From assembly GCA_029851965.1 (NCBI GenBank), contig JARKUW010000143.1:1-37599 (forward strand): DNA of 37,599 nt, written 5' to 3'. Source of the stretch: Bacteroidota bacterium (GTDB lineage Bacteria; Bacteroidota; Bacteroidia; Sphingobacteriales; Sphingobacteriaceae). Numbering within the stretch: the stretch's first letter is position 1; every line of letters starts with the position of its first letter. Of the stretch, positions 8,683-17,744 are shown in pieces. The translations under genes were made by a program, and so were the position numbers. The notes beneath the pieces were generated by a model. The model had not been told where the DNA came from. It was given only the letters and a program-made list of their open reading frames with translations, and searched no databases.

Positions 8683-9600
8683 ATGAAAAGTGAAATGCAG
8701 AAAATCAGTAAACTGGAGTCCATACCGGAAATGCACCGTATGTTGGGGATTTCCGGCCCTGTTCATCCATTGATCACGCTGATCGATCGTGCGAACGGGC
8801 AGATCGACATGTCCCGCCTACCAGCGAGCTATGTTTCCGGTTTCTATAAGATCTCTTTTATTTCTAAACTGGGCGGAAAGTTCAAGTATGGCCAGGGCTA
8901 CTATGATTTCAATGAAGGCAGTCTTTTGTTCACGGCACCAAACCAGGTTGTAGGCGGTGTGGGAAGCTACCGGGATAGTGAAGGTTATTCGCTGATCTTC
9001 CATCCGGATTTCCTGCAGGGCTATCCATTGGCGAGGAAGATTAAGAATTACGGCTTTTTTTCTTATGCGATCAATGAGGCGCTGCACCTATCGGAACAGG
9101 AAAGATCGACTATGCTGGCGATCTTTAGCATTGTAAGGGAAGAGTTAAACAGCCGGCTTGATGATTTTAGCCAGGAGGTGATTATCTCCCAGATTGAGTT
9201 GCTGCTGAGTTATTCCAAACGTTTTTACAAGCGTCAGTTCTTGACGCGGCAGGCTGTTGCCAGTGATCTGCTTCAGCAACTGGAAGATCTGCTAAATGGC
9301 TATTTTGAAGAGGAGGCGGCTGCTACACATGGCATACCGACGGTACAATACCTTGCAGACCGGTTGAACTATACGCCCAATTATCTAAGTGATATGCTTC
9401 GTTCGGTTAGCGGACTGAATGCGCAACAGCATATCCATTTAAAGCTGATTGAAAAATCCAAGGAGCTGCTGTCCGGCACCAACATGACCATCAGCGAAGT
9501 TGCATATGAATTGGGCTTTGAACATCCGCAATCCTTCAGCAGGCTTTTCAAATTGAAAACGCAGGTGTCGCCAGTGCAATACAGATCCGCTTTCATTTGA
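8683..9600 (+). CDS. AraC family transcriptional regulator (paralog of 5004..5921)
   Basis: C-terminal AraC HTH: LADRLNYTPNYLSDMLRSVSGLNAQQHIHLKLIEKSKELL..TISEVAYELGFEHPQSFSRLFK. Near-colinear similarity with the 5004 ORF throughout. Confidence 0.92.
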   Translation: MKSEMQKISKLESIPEMHRMLGISGPVHPLITLIDRANGQIDMSRLPASYVSGFYKISFISKLGGKFKYGQGYYDFNEGSLLFTAPNQVVGGVGSYRDSEGYSLIFHPDFLQGYPLARKIKNYGFFSYAINEALHLSEQERSTMLAIFSIVREELNSRLDDFSQEVIISQIELLLSYSKRFYKRQFLTRQAVASDLLQQLEDLLNGYFEEEAAATHGIPTVQYLADRLNYTPNYLSDMLRSVSGLNAQQHIHLKLIEKSKELLSGTNMTISEVAYELGFEHPQSFSRLFKLKTQVSPVQYRSAFI

Positions 9601-9618
9601 TTGGATCTGAAACAAGAA

Positions 9619-9648
9619 CAGCTGCCTTGTAGGGGCAGCTGCATCTTT
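9619..9648. terminator. Hairpin between convergent AraC and GIN genes
   Basis: CAGCTGCC-TTGTAGG-GGCAGCTG followed by CATCTTTAT; closely resembles the 3742-3772 hairpin. Confidence 0.55.
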
Positions 9649-9663
9649 ATGTGGAATTGTGTG

Positions 9664-10275
9664 CTAGTTCGACGCGGTCATTACAGCTGGATCTGCTTTC
9701 ATCATTTCCTCGGAAGCATATGATTCTGATTTCAAGCTGGAGAAGTTACCTGTTTTCAGGTTTTTCATGTTGCTGGCCACCAGGGTACTTTGATCTGCAG
9801 TACCGTCCAGTTTCAATATCGCATCATCTTTTACGACGGTATATAAACTTTTTGCCGTTGTCTTGATCCTGGCGGATGCGGTATGGCTTAGAAACAACTG
9901 AAGGTACTTAACATCGAATTTGTTGCTGGTTACGACCACTGAGCCCCCGTACGCTTCCACTCTTTCCAAATCTTTCATTGTGATGTTTAGCGTCACCAGT
10001 TCTGATTCTGCAGAGTGGATGTAGAGTGTTTTTCCGTTTGTCACTACAGATGTCCTAGAGGGATTGTAGTTTTCTGTGCCAAATACGTTCTGCTTGTCAC
10101 CTTGCGTTAATACAATCTTCACATTTCCACTTACCCAGATTCTGTTGAAGGTAAGAGCGGGACGAGGTGTAACCTGGGATGGTACAGGCTCCGCTGCGAA
10201 GGTTGTTGCCACTGATGAGGTTAGTATTACCGCTGCTACTGCTGCTGCGAATAATGTTCTGGCTAGGTTTTTCAT
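9664..10275 (-). CDS. Head GIN domain protein (DUF2807), exported; paralog 2
   Basis: Signal peptide plus IWVSGNVKIVLTQGDKQNVFG..VEAYGGSVVVTSNKFDVKYLQLFLSH. 203 aa, same length as the other two paralogs. Confidence 0.82.
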   Translation of the reverse strand: MKNLARTLFAAAVAAVILTSSVATTFAAEPVPSQVTPRPALTFNRIWVSGNVKIVLTQGDKQNVFGTENYNPSRTSVVTNGKTLYIHSAESELVTLNITMKDLERVEAYGGSVVVTSNKFDVKYLQLFLSHTASARIKTTAKSLYTVVKDDAILKLDGTADQSTLVASNMKNLKTGNFSSLKSESYASEEMMKADPAVMTASN

Positions 10276-10300
10276 GTCTTTATAGATTAAAACTGATTTT

Positions 10301-10912
10301 CTATTTTGATGCCGTCATTGCAGTTTGATCGCCATTCATGATCGCTTCAGAGGCGAACGATTCATGCTTAAGGCTTGCAAAATCATTTAACTTGATGTTT
10401 TTCATGTTGCGGGCCACCATCGTGCTTTTATCTGCAGTACCATTAAGTTTCAATATGGCGTCATCCTTTACGACGGTATACAAACTTTTGGCGGTGGTTT
10501 TAATTTTTACGTTGGCGCTGTGGCTCAGGAACAACTGAAGATTCTTAACATCGAAGTTGTTGCTCGCTACGACAACCGACTTTCCGTATGCTTCAATTCT
10601 TTCCAGATCTTTAACGGTGATGTTTAGTGTCACCTGGTTTGATTCCAGCGAGTTGATGTAGAGGGTTTGTCCATTGCTCAATACCGATGTTTTTGACGCA
10701 TCGTAGTTGTCGGTACCCACTACGCTCTGTGTATCTCCTTTTTTCAATATGATCTTCACGTTTCCGCTTACCCATATCCGGTTTACGCTTTTCATTGAAG
10801 AAGGTGTTACTGTTGTGGTAACCGGCTCAGCAGCGAAAGTTGTTGCTGCTGAAGATGTTAATACTGCGGCTGCTATGGCTGCTGCGAATAATGTTTTGGC
10901 TAGATTTTTCAT
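10301..10912 (-). CDS. Head GIN domain protein (DUF2807), exported; paralog 3
   Basis: Same 203-aa architecture; 25 bp upstream of paralog 2 on the same strand, so probably co-transcribed. Confidence 0.82.
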   Translation of the reverse strand: MKNLAKTLFAAAIAAAVLTSSAATTFAAEPVTTTVTPSSMKSVNRIWVSGNVKIILKKGDTQSVVGTDNYDASKTSVLSNGQTLYINSLESNQVTLNITVKDLERIEAYGKSVVVASNNFDVKNLQLFLSHSANVKIKTTAKSLYTVVKDDAILKLNGTADKSTMVARNMKNIKLNDFASLKHESFASEAIMNGDQTAMTASK

Positions 10913-11011
10913 GGCTTTATGATTTTAAGGTTTTTGTTGTTTTTTGTTATTAAGACGCCTTCCCACGAAAAACGTTGCAGGCAAAAAGGAGATAATATAC
11001 GATCATGAGCG

Positions 11012-11046
11012 GCCTTTAGACCAACGCCTGTAATCTCTCGACGAAC
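11012..11046 (-). promoter_or_regulatory. 35-bp element upstream of the GIN paralog 3/2 operon
   Basis: Identical to 4522-4556, with conserved spacing to TAATATAC. Confidence 0.6.
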
Positions 11047-11215
11047 TGGATCTCTTTGCGAAGGGACGTGGATATCAGAAGGCTGAGGAACTGGCTTTCT
11101 TGTTTAAGGAAAAGTTGCAAATGCTTAACAATTAGGTGTTAAGGGGTCTTTGTTTGCGAGAGAACAGTCCTTTTTAGCCCATCCCTCTTCTTCCTTTTTT
11201 TACTGAATTTTCGTC

Positions 11216-11246
11216 TTGTTTTAATACCTATAATTAATTAGCTTTG
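11216..11246 (+). promoter_or_regulatory. Bacteroidota-type promoter of the MarR-fad operon
   Basis: TTG (11216-11218), 20 bp, then TAGCTTTG (11239-11246), matching the TAnnTTTG -7 consensus. Confidence 0.5.
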
Positions 11247-11263
11247 TTATGCAAGCATAGTAA

Positions 11264-11725
11264 TTGATGAAACAGCAGGAAACAATAGATTATTTTTTGA
11301 AAGTAGTTTGGCAGAATGTGTCCAACGTGTACAACCAGATTGCATCAGGCTTTGGCATTACGCAGTCTATTGGTTACGTGTTGATTAACATTGATAAGGA
11401 GGGCACTGCAGTTTCCCAGCTTGCGGCCCTGCTTGCCGTAAAAGCGACGAGTCTTTCCAGGATGCTGAATAACATGGAGGAGCTTGGACTGATCTACCGG
11501 GAGGCATCTTCCGGCGACCGGCGTTCTGTAAAAGTGTTCCTTACGGAGTTCGGAAAAGAGAAGCGGCAGGTTGCAAGGGACGTCGTGGTTTCTTTTAATG
11601 AATACCTGAATGAAAATCTGACGGTGCAGGAAAAGAATAATCTGGTCGCCACTTTGCAAAAATTGAACAAACTCACATTAGCATATACAAGCACGATAGA
11701 AAATGATGAACAAAAGAATAAATAG
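11264..11725 (+). CDS. MarR family transcriptional regulator
   Basis: MarR winged helix: QLAALLAVKATSLSRMLNNMEELGLIYREASSGDRRSVKVFLTEFGKEKR. First gene of the beta-oxidation operon. Confidence 0.92.
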   Translation: MMKQQETIDYFLKVVWQNVSNVYNQIASGFGITQSIGYVLINIDKEGTAVSQLAALLAVKATSLSRMLNNMEELGLIYREASSGDRRSVKVFLTEFGKEKRQVARDVVVSFNEYLNENLTVQEKNNLVATLQKLNKLTLAYTSTIENDEQKNK

Positions 11726-14066
11726 GGTTGCAGTATTGGGCTCCGGTATAATGGGGTCGAGGATCGCCTGTCATTTTGCGAATATTGGCGTAGAGGTATT
11801 GTTGCTGGACATTTCGCCAAAGGAAGGTCCGCGGAACAGCATCGTTGATGCTGCTTTACAAAATGCGATTAAGAGTAATCCCTCGCCGGTGTACTCGAAG
11901 AAAGTTGTTAAGAAGATCACGACAGGAAATTTTGAGGATGACATGGCCCGGATTGCCAATTGCGACTGGATCATTGAGGTTGTTGTAGAGAATTTAGATA
12001 TTAAGAAGAAAGTTTTTGACCAGGTAGAGCAGTTCCGCAAAGCGGGTACGCTGGTGACCTCGAATACTTCCGGAATACCGATACATCTGATGGCCGAAGG
12101 AAGGTCTGAGGACTTTAAAGCGAATTTTTGTGGCACGCACTTTTTCAACCCGCCGCGTTATCTGAGGCTGCTGGAGATCATTCCGACGCCTTTTACAAAC
12201 CCAGAACTGGTGGATTTCCTAATGCACTATGGCGACAAGTTTTTGGGAAAAACGACTGTATTGTGTAAAGATACACCGGCATTTATAGCCAACCGGGTGG
12301 GCGTGTATTCCATTATGGCTTTATTGCATCTGGTGGAGAAAATGGACCTTACCGTGGAGGAGGTAGATAAGTTTACCGGCCCTGCGTTGGGACGGCCGAA
12401 GTCGGCCACCTTCCGCACCACGGATGTGGTTGGCCTGGATACGATGATTAAAGTTGCCAAGGGGCTGTATGACAACTGTCCGGAGGATAAGGCACACGAG
12501 CTTTTCAAGCTTCCGGCCTATGTAGAAAAGATGGAGGCCAACAACTGGCTGGGTGATAAAACCAAGCAGGGCTTCTACAAGAAAACCAAAACTGCCGAGG
12601 GGAAGACGGAGATTCTGGCGCTGGACCTGAAAACATTAACCTATCGTCCGCAGGAGAAAGTAAAGTCGCCTACACTGGAGCTGACCAAACCCATTGAAAG
12701 TGTAAGGGACCGGATGAAGGTGTTTGCTTCCGGAAAGGATAAAGCTGCTGAACTGTTCCGGGCTTCGTCATTTGGCTTGTTCGAGTACGTTTCAGACCGG
12801 ATACCGGAAATCTCGGATGAGCTTTACCGCATAGACGATGCGATGCGTGCAGGCTTCGGCTGGGACCTTGGTCCGTTTGAGCTTTGGGATGCCGTGGGTC
12901 TGCAGGAATCCTTAACCGGTATGGAAGCTTATGGCCATCAGCCTGCGGCCTGGGTACGTGAAATGCTTGATGCAGGACATACCGCCTTTTATAAAGTTGA
13001 AGAAGGCATAAAAAAATACTACGACATTCCAACGAAAACCTATAAGGCGTTGCCAGGGTCTGAAGCCTATATTGTGTTGGACAACATCCGGGCGAATAAA
13101 ACCATCTGGAAGAATTCAGGTGCTTCAATTATTGACCTTGGCGACGGAATACTCAATGTGGAGTTTCATTCTAAGATGAATACAATAGGTGGCGATACGC
13201 TTCAGGCGATCAATAAAGCCATTGATCTTGCGGAAAAGGAATACCGCGGACTGGTCATCGGAAATGACGGCGCCAACTTCTCCGCTGGTGCGAATGTGGG
13301 TATGATCTTCATGATGGCCGTCGAGCAGGAATGGGATGAGTTGAATATGGCGGTCAAACTGTTTCAGAATACGTCCATGCGGATCCGCTATTCTTCTATT
13401 CCCGTGGTGGTAGCGCCGCATAACCTGACTTTGGGTGGTGGCTGTGAATTCAGCCTGCATGCCGATCATGTGCAACTGAATGCAGAAACCTATATGGGGT
13501 TAGTGGAATTCGGCGTTGGTGTAATACCCGGTGGTGGTGGAACCAAAGAATTTGCCTTGCGCGCATCTGATGCCTACAAAGATGATCAGATTGTGCAGAA
13601 TGCTTTAAAGGAGCGTTTCCTGACCATTGGAATGGCGAAAGTATCTACCTCTGCCGTTGAAGCATTTGAGCTCGGTTATCTGGAAGCAGATAAGTTCTCC
13701 ATTTCGATGAACCGGAGCCGCCTGATCGCCGATGCGAAAGCAAAAGCCATTGAGCTTGCGGAAGCCGGATATACACAACCGGTTCGGCGCAAGGACATCA
13801 AAGTTCTTGGAAAGCAAGGTCTGGGGATTGTTTACGCAGGTGCAAACTCGATGTACGCCGGTCATTTTATTTCAGAACACGATAAGAAGATCTCCGAGAA
13901 ACTGGGCTGGGTATTGTGTGGCGGGGACCTGTCTACACCAACCGAAGTTACGGAGCAGTACCTGCTGGATCTGGAAAGAGAAGCGTTTCTATCCTTATGC
14001 GGAGAGCGTAAAACTTTAGAGCGGATTCAGAGCATTGTAACCAAGGGAAAACCTTTAAGAAACTAA
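11703..14066 (+). CDS. fadJ: 3-hydroxyacyl-CoA dehydrogenase/enoyl-CoA hydratase, FadJ-like
   Basis: N-terminal NAD-binding AVLGSGIMGSRIACHFANIGVEVLLLDI. C-terminal crotonase signatures (FSAGANVGMIF, VVAPHNLTLGGGCEFSLHADHVQL). 787 aa. Confidence 0.9.
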   Translation: MMNKRINRVAVLGSGIMGSRIACHFANIGVEVLLLDISPKEGPRNSIVDAALQNAIKSNPSPVYSKKVVKKITTGNFEDDMARIANCDWIIEVVVENLDIKKKVFDQVEQFRKAGTLVTSNTSGIPIHLMAEGRSEDFKANFCGTHFFNPPRYLRLLEIIPTPFTNPELVDFLMHYGDKFLGKTTVLCKDTPAFIANRVGVYSIMALLHLVEKMDLTVEEVDKFTGPALGRPKSATFRTTDVVGLDTMIKVAKGLYDNCPEDKAHELFKLPAYVEKMEANNWLGDKTKQGFYKKTKTAEGKTEILALDLKTLTYRPQEKVKSPTLELTKPIESVRDRMKVFASGKDKAAELFRASSFGLFEYVSDRIPEISDELYRIDDAMRAGFGWDLGPFELWDAVGLQESLTGMEAYGHQPAAWVREMLDAGHTAFYKVEEGIKKYYDIPTKTYKALPGSEAYIVLDNIRANKTIWKNSGASIIDLGDGILNVEFHSKMNTIGGDTLQAINKAIDLAEKEYRGLVIGNDGANFSAGANVGMIFMMAVEQEWDELNMAVKLFQNTSMRIRYSSIPVVVAPHNLTLGGGCEFSLHADHVQLNAETYMGLVEFGVGVIPGGGGTKEFALRASDAYKDDQIVQNALKERFLTIGMAKVSTSAVEAFELGYLEADKFSISMNRSRLIADAKAKAIELAEAGYTQPVRRKDIKVLGKQGLGIVYAGANSMYAGHFISEHDKKISEKLGWVLCGGDLSTPTEVTEQYLLDLEREAFLSLCGERKTLERIQSIVTKGKPLRN

Positions 14067-14102
14067 GCATTGGGAGACCGAAGATTTAAATTGAAGAACA
14101 TT

Positions 14103-15278
14103 ATGGAAGCATATATTATAGCAGGATATCGTACAGCGGTGGGGAAAGCCCCACGCGGCGTATTTCGTTTCACAAGAGCAGATGATCTTGCCGCGGAAGT
14201 GATCAGGGAACTGGTGGCCGCTGTTCCGAACCTGGACAAAGAACAAATTGATGACGTTATTGTGGGTAATGCTACACCTGAAGCGGAACAAGGCCTGAAT
14301 ATCGGTCGGATGATATCGCTGATGGGCCTGGATACGGAGAAGGTACCGGGTGTAACGGTAAACCGGTACTGTGCGTCCGGACTGGAAACCATTGCCACGG
14401 CAGTGGCTAAGATTCGCAGTGGTATGGCAGATTGTATCATTGCAGGTGGCGTAGAAGTAATGTCGGGCATGCCATTCGGTGGGTGGAAGCTCGTGCCGAA
14501 TCCGGAGGTTGCCCGCAAGAATCCAGACTGGTACTGGGGAATGGGGCTAACCGCCGAGGCCGTAGCAACCGAATATAAAGTGAGCCGGGAAGACCAGGAT
14601 GAATTCGCTTACCAGTCCAACATGAAAGCGGTAGACGCGATCCGGAACGGCCGTCTGCAAGCTGGTGTGCTGCCGATTACGGTGAACGAGACGTACCTGG
14701 ACGAGAACATGAAGAAGCAGACGCGCAGTTACGTGGTGGATACCGATGAGGGACCGCGTGCGGACACTTCCATAGAGAAACTTGCCAACCTGAAGCCTGT
14801 GTTTGCAGCTGATGGATCGGTCACTGCAGGGAACTCCTCACAAACCTCCGATGGCGCGGCTTTCGTGCTGGTGGTTTCCGAGAAGAAGATGAAGGAGCTT
14901 GGTGTAGAGCCAATTGCAAGACTGGTGAGTTACAGTGTTGCCGGCGTTCCGCCAAGGATCATGGGAATTGGCCCGATTGCAGCCATTCCGAAAGCATTGG
15001 AAATGGCTGGGATGACTTTGGATCAGATTGACCTGGTTGAATTGAACGAAGCGTTTGCTTCGCAGTCGCTTGCCATTGTACGTACACTCGGTCTGGATGT
15101 CGATAAGCTGAACGTAAATGGAGGTGGAATTGCTTTAGGGCATCCACTCGGTTGTACTGGTGCGAAGCTATCCGTGCAACTGTTCAATGAGCTGAAAAGA
15201 AGAGATCAGAAGTATGGCATGGTCACCATGTGCGTTGGAACCGGACAAGGGGCAGCGGGTATATTTGAAATGCTTTAA
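14103..15278 (+). CDS. fadA: Acetyl-CoA C-acyltransferase (thiolase)
   Basis: [13 protein letters not shown] catalytic Cys; [19 protein letters not shown]-terminal [14 protein letters not shown]. Start set at [17 protein letters not shown]. Confidence 0.93.
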   Translation: MEAYIIAGYRTAVGKAPRGVFRFTRADDLAAEVIRELVAAVPNLDKEQIDDVIVGNATPEAEQGLNIGRMISLMGLDTEKVPGVTVNRYCASGLETIATAVAKIRSGMADCIIAGGVEVMSGMPFGGWKLVPNPEVARKNPDWYWGMGLTAEAVATEYKVSREDQDEFAYQSNMKAVDAIRNGRLQAGVLPITVNETYLDENMKKQTRSYVVDTDEGPRADTSIEKLANLKPVFAADGSVTAGNSSQTSDGAAFVLVVSEKKMKELGVEPIARLVSYSVAGVPPRIMGIGPIAAIPKALEMAGMTLDQIDLVELNEAFASQSLAIVRTLGLDVDKLNVNGGGIALGHPLGCTGAKLSVQLFNELKRRDQKYGMVTMCVGTGQGAAGIFEML

Positions 15279-15323
15279 CATAATTAGACAATTAACGAGC
15301 CTGGCTCAACCAAATATTAGCGT

Positions 15324-17114
15324 ATGGAAACGACAGATAAAAAATCTATAAAAGGCGGTGAATTTCTGATCAAGGAAACACAATACCAGGATGTTTTTAT
15401 TCCTGAAGAGTTTGATGAAGAACAAAACATGATTGCACAGACCTGCCGGGACTTTCTTTCTACAGAAGTGTTCCCGAACCTGGACCGTATAGATGCCCAG
15501 GAGGAAGGTTTAATGGTTTCTTTACTGACCAAGGCAGGTGAACTTGGAATATTGGGCGTATCAATTCCGGAAGCCTATGGTGGTTTTGGAAAGAACTTCA
15601 ATACTTCGATGCTTGTTGCCGATGTGATCGGTGCAGGACATTCCTTTGCCGTGGCACTTTCGGCGCACACGGGCATTGGAACATTGCCAATCCTGTATTA
15701 TGGGAATGAGGAGCAGAAATCAAAGTATATCCCCAAACTGGGCACTGGTGAATGGAAGGCGGCGTATTGCCTGACAGAGCCGAACTCCGGATCTGATGCC
15801 AATGCGGCACGGACAAACGCAAAGCTTTCTGCAGATGGAAAACATTATGTCATCAACGGACAGAAAATGTGGATTACCAATGGTGGCTTTGCGGACATTT
15901 TCATTGTATTTGCGAAGATTGACGATGATAAAAATCTGACCGCCTTTATTGTGGAGCGTGAGTTTGGCGGGATCACCATGAACCCGGAAGAACACAAGAT
16001 GGGCATCAAAGGATCGTCAACACGGCAGGTGTTTTTTAATGATTGCCAAGTGCCGGTGGAGAATATGCTTTCTGAACGTCAGAATGGATTCAAGATTGCG
16101 GTTAATATTTTGAACATTGGCCGGATTAAGCTGGCAGCGGCTGCGGTTGGCGCTTCTAAGGCGGTGATCGACAGAGCGGTGAATTACTCCAACGAGCGTA
16201 TCCAGTTTGAGCGTCCGATTTCGAAATACGGCGCGATCCGCTATAAACTCGCGGAAATGGCCGCTAAGGTGTACGCTGTTGAGTCTGCAAATTACCGTGC
16301 AGGGCAGAACATTGATGACGCTTTCGAAACATTGGTTGCCTCCGGGATGGATGCGAGCAAGGCGAAATTAAAATCAACAGAACAGTTTGCCGTAGAATGT
16401 GCCATATTGAAGGTTTTTGGCTCTGAGGCGCTGGATTATGTAGTGGACGAGGGTGTGCAGATCTACGGTGGTATGGGTTTCTCTGCGGAGGCGCCTATGG
16501 ACCGTGCTTACCGCGATGCCCGCATCAACCGGATATTTGAAGGCACGAACGAGATCAATCGCTTGCTGACTGTGGATATGATGTTAAAACGTGCAATGAA
16601 GGGTGAGCTCGACTTGATGACACCTGCGACAGCTATCGCGGGTGAGCTGATGTCTATTCCGGATTTTGCCGAACCAGATGATACCTTGTTTGCTGCAGAA
16701 AAGAAAATTATTCAGAACCTGAAAAAGGCTACTTTGATGGTTGCAGGTGCTGCGGTTCAGAAATTGATGATGAGCCTGTCTAAGGAGCAGGAGATTTTGA
16801 TGAACATCGCTGATATGGCTGGTTATATTTATGTTGCGGAATCCGCTATGCTGCGCACAGAGAAGCTGGTGAGTTTAAAAGGGGAAGCAGCCTGCGAAGG
16901 TCAGATCAACCTGATGCGCATCTATTTTGTTGAAGCCGTTGATGCGGTGAACAAAGCGGGTAAAGAAGCACTTTGGGCGTTTGCTGAAGGCGATGAGCAG
17001 CGCATGATGCTGGTGGGCCTACGCAGATTTACAAAGATGGATCCTTTTAACGTTAAAGAGACCAGACAGAAAGTGGCGCAACAGTTGATTGCTGCTAATA
17101 AATATTGCTTTTAA
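15324..17114 (+). CDS. Acyl-CoA dehydrogenase with C-terminal extension
   Basis: YCLTEPNSGSDANAARTNA, ITNGGFADIFIVFAKI, QIYGGMGFSAEAPMDRAYRDARINRIFEGTNEINR. Confidence 0.94.
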   Translation: METTDKKSIKGGEFLIKETQYQDVFIPEEFDEEQNMIAQTCRDFLSTEVFPNLDRIDAQEEGLMVSLLTKAGELGILGVSIPEAYGGFGKNFNTSMLVADVIGAGHSFAVALSAHTGIGTLPILYYGNEEQKSKYIPKLGTGEWKAAYCLTEPNSGSDANAARTNAKLSADGKHYVINGQKMWITNGGFADIFIVFAKIDDDKNLTAFIVEREFGGITMNPEEHKMGIKGSSTRQVFFNDCQVPVENMLSERQNGFKIAVNILNIGRIKLAAAAVGASKAVIDRAVNYSNERIQFERPISKYGAIRYKLAEMAAKVYAVESANYRAGQNIDDAFETLVASGMDASKAKLKSTEQFAVECAILKVFGSEALDYVVDEGVQIYGGMGFSAEAPMDRAYRDARINRIFEGTNEINRLLTVDMMLKRAMKGELDLMTPATAIAGELMSIPDFAEPDDTLFAAEKKIIQNLKKATLMVAGAAVQKLMMSLSKEQEILMNIADMAGYIYVAESAMLRTEKLVSLKGEAACEGQINLMRIYFVEAVDAVNKAGKEALWAFAEGDEQRMMLVGLRRFTKMDPFNVKETRQKVAQQLIAANKYCF

Positions 17115-17138
17115 GCGAAAATATGCTTTCAGATTGTA

Positions 17139-17169
17139 CCGCCTGAGTAATTCATCAGGCGGTTTTTTT
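17139..17169 (+). terminator. Rho-independent terminator of the fad operon
   Basis: CCGCCTGA-GTAATTCA-TCAGGCGG-TTTTTTT. Confidence 0.9.
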
Positions 17170-17196
17170 GTGCCTATTGTTAAAATTAGTTAAAAA

Positions 17197-17227
17197 TTGT
17201 TGTAACCCTTTTAAAAGACTATTTTTG
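17197..17227 (+). promoter_or_regulatory. Promoter of the FKBP pair
   Basis: TTG at 17197/17200 and TATTTTTG (17220-17227), fitting TTG-N17/20-TAnnTTTG. Confidence 0.5.
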
Positions 17228-17233
17228 TGCGAT

Positions 17234-17737
17234 ATGTTAAAAAACGCAGGTTTTTTTTGTCTTTTGTTCGCTGCTATGGTGTTGATATCCTGTGCAAAAG
17301 ACGAGGATACTTACGATCGTGCGGCACAGTTGAAGCTTGATGTTGAAGCTATAGAAAAGTTTGTATCCAGCAATAGAATAGGCGCTACCAATGATGGAAC
17401 CGGTTTGTATACCCAGGTTTTTAAACCGGGCAGCCAGCAGAAGGGTTGGGCGAAGGTAGACTCCGTGACGGTACTGTATACCGGACGTTTGCTGAACGGA
17501 GCTGTTTTTGATAAGCCTTCCTTGCCGGTGAGGCTCTTGTATTCCGGTTTGCTGGAAGGCTGGCAGAATGGTTTGAAAAAGATACAGGAGGGTGGAAGCA
17601 TACGGTTGATCATTCCTTCAACAATGGCGTATACGGACGTGCAGGTGGGCATTATCCCGCCGAACTCCAATCTGGACTATACGATTGAGCTTCTTAACAT
17701 TGACACGACAATAACCAAAACAGAAATTAAAAAATAA
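17234..17737 (+). CDS. FKBP-type peptidyl-prolyl isomerase-like lipoprotein
   Basis: Start MLKNAGFFCLLFAAMVLISCAKDED with a lipobox-like cysteine. FKBP features: VTVLYTGRLLNGAVFDKP, GWQNGLKKIQEGGSIRLIIPSTMAY, IPPNSNLDYTIELLNI. Confidence 0.85.
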   Translation: MLKNAGFFCLLFAAMVLISCAKDEDTYDRAAQLKLDVEAIEKFVSSNRIGATNDGTGLYTQVFKPGSQQKGWAKVDSVTVLYTGRLLNGAVFDKPSLPVRLLYSGLLEGWQNGLKKIQEGGSIRLIIPSTMAYTDVQVGIIPPNSNLDYTIELLNIDTTITKTEIKK

Positions 17738-17744
17738 CAGACAC

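Noticed and set aside
12670-13128. 152-aa minus-strand ORF inside fadJ
   Set aside because: Shadow ORF opposite a clearly conserved coding gene; low-complexity, His/Pro/Arg-rich composition and no family signature.
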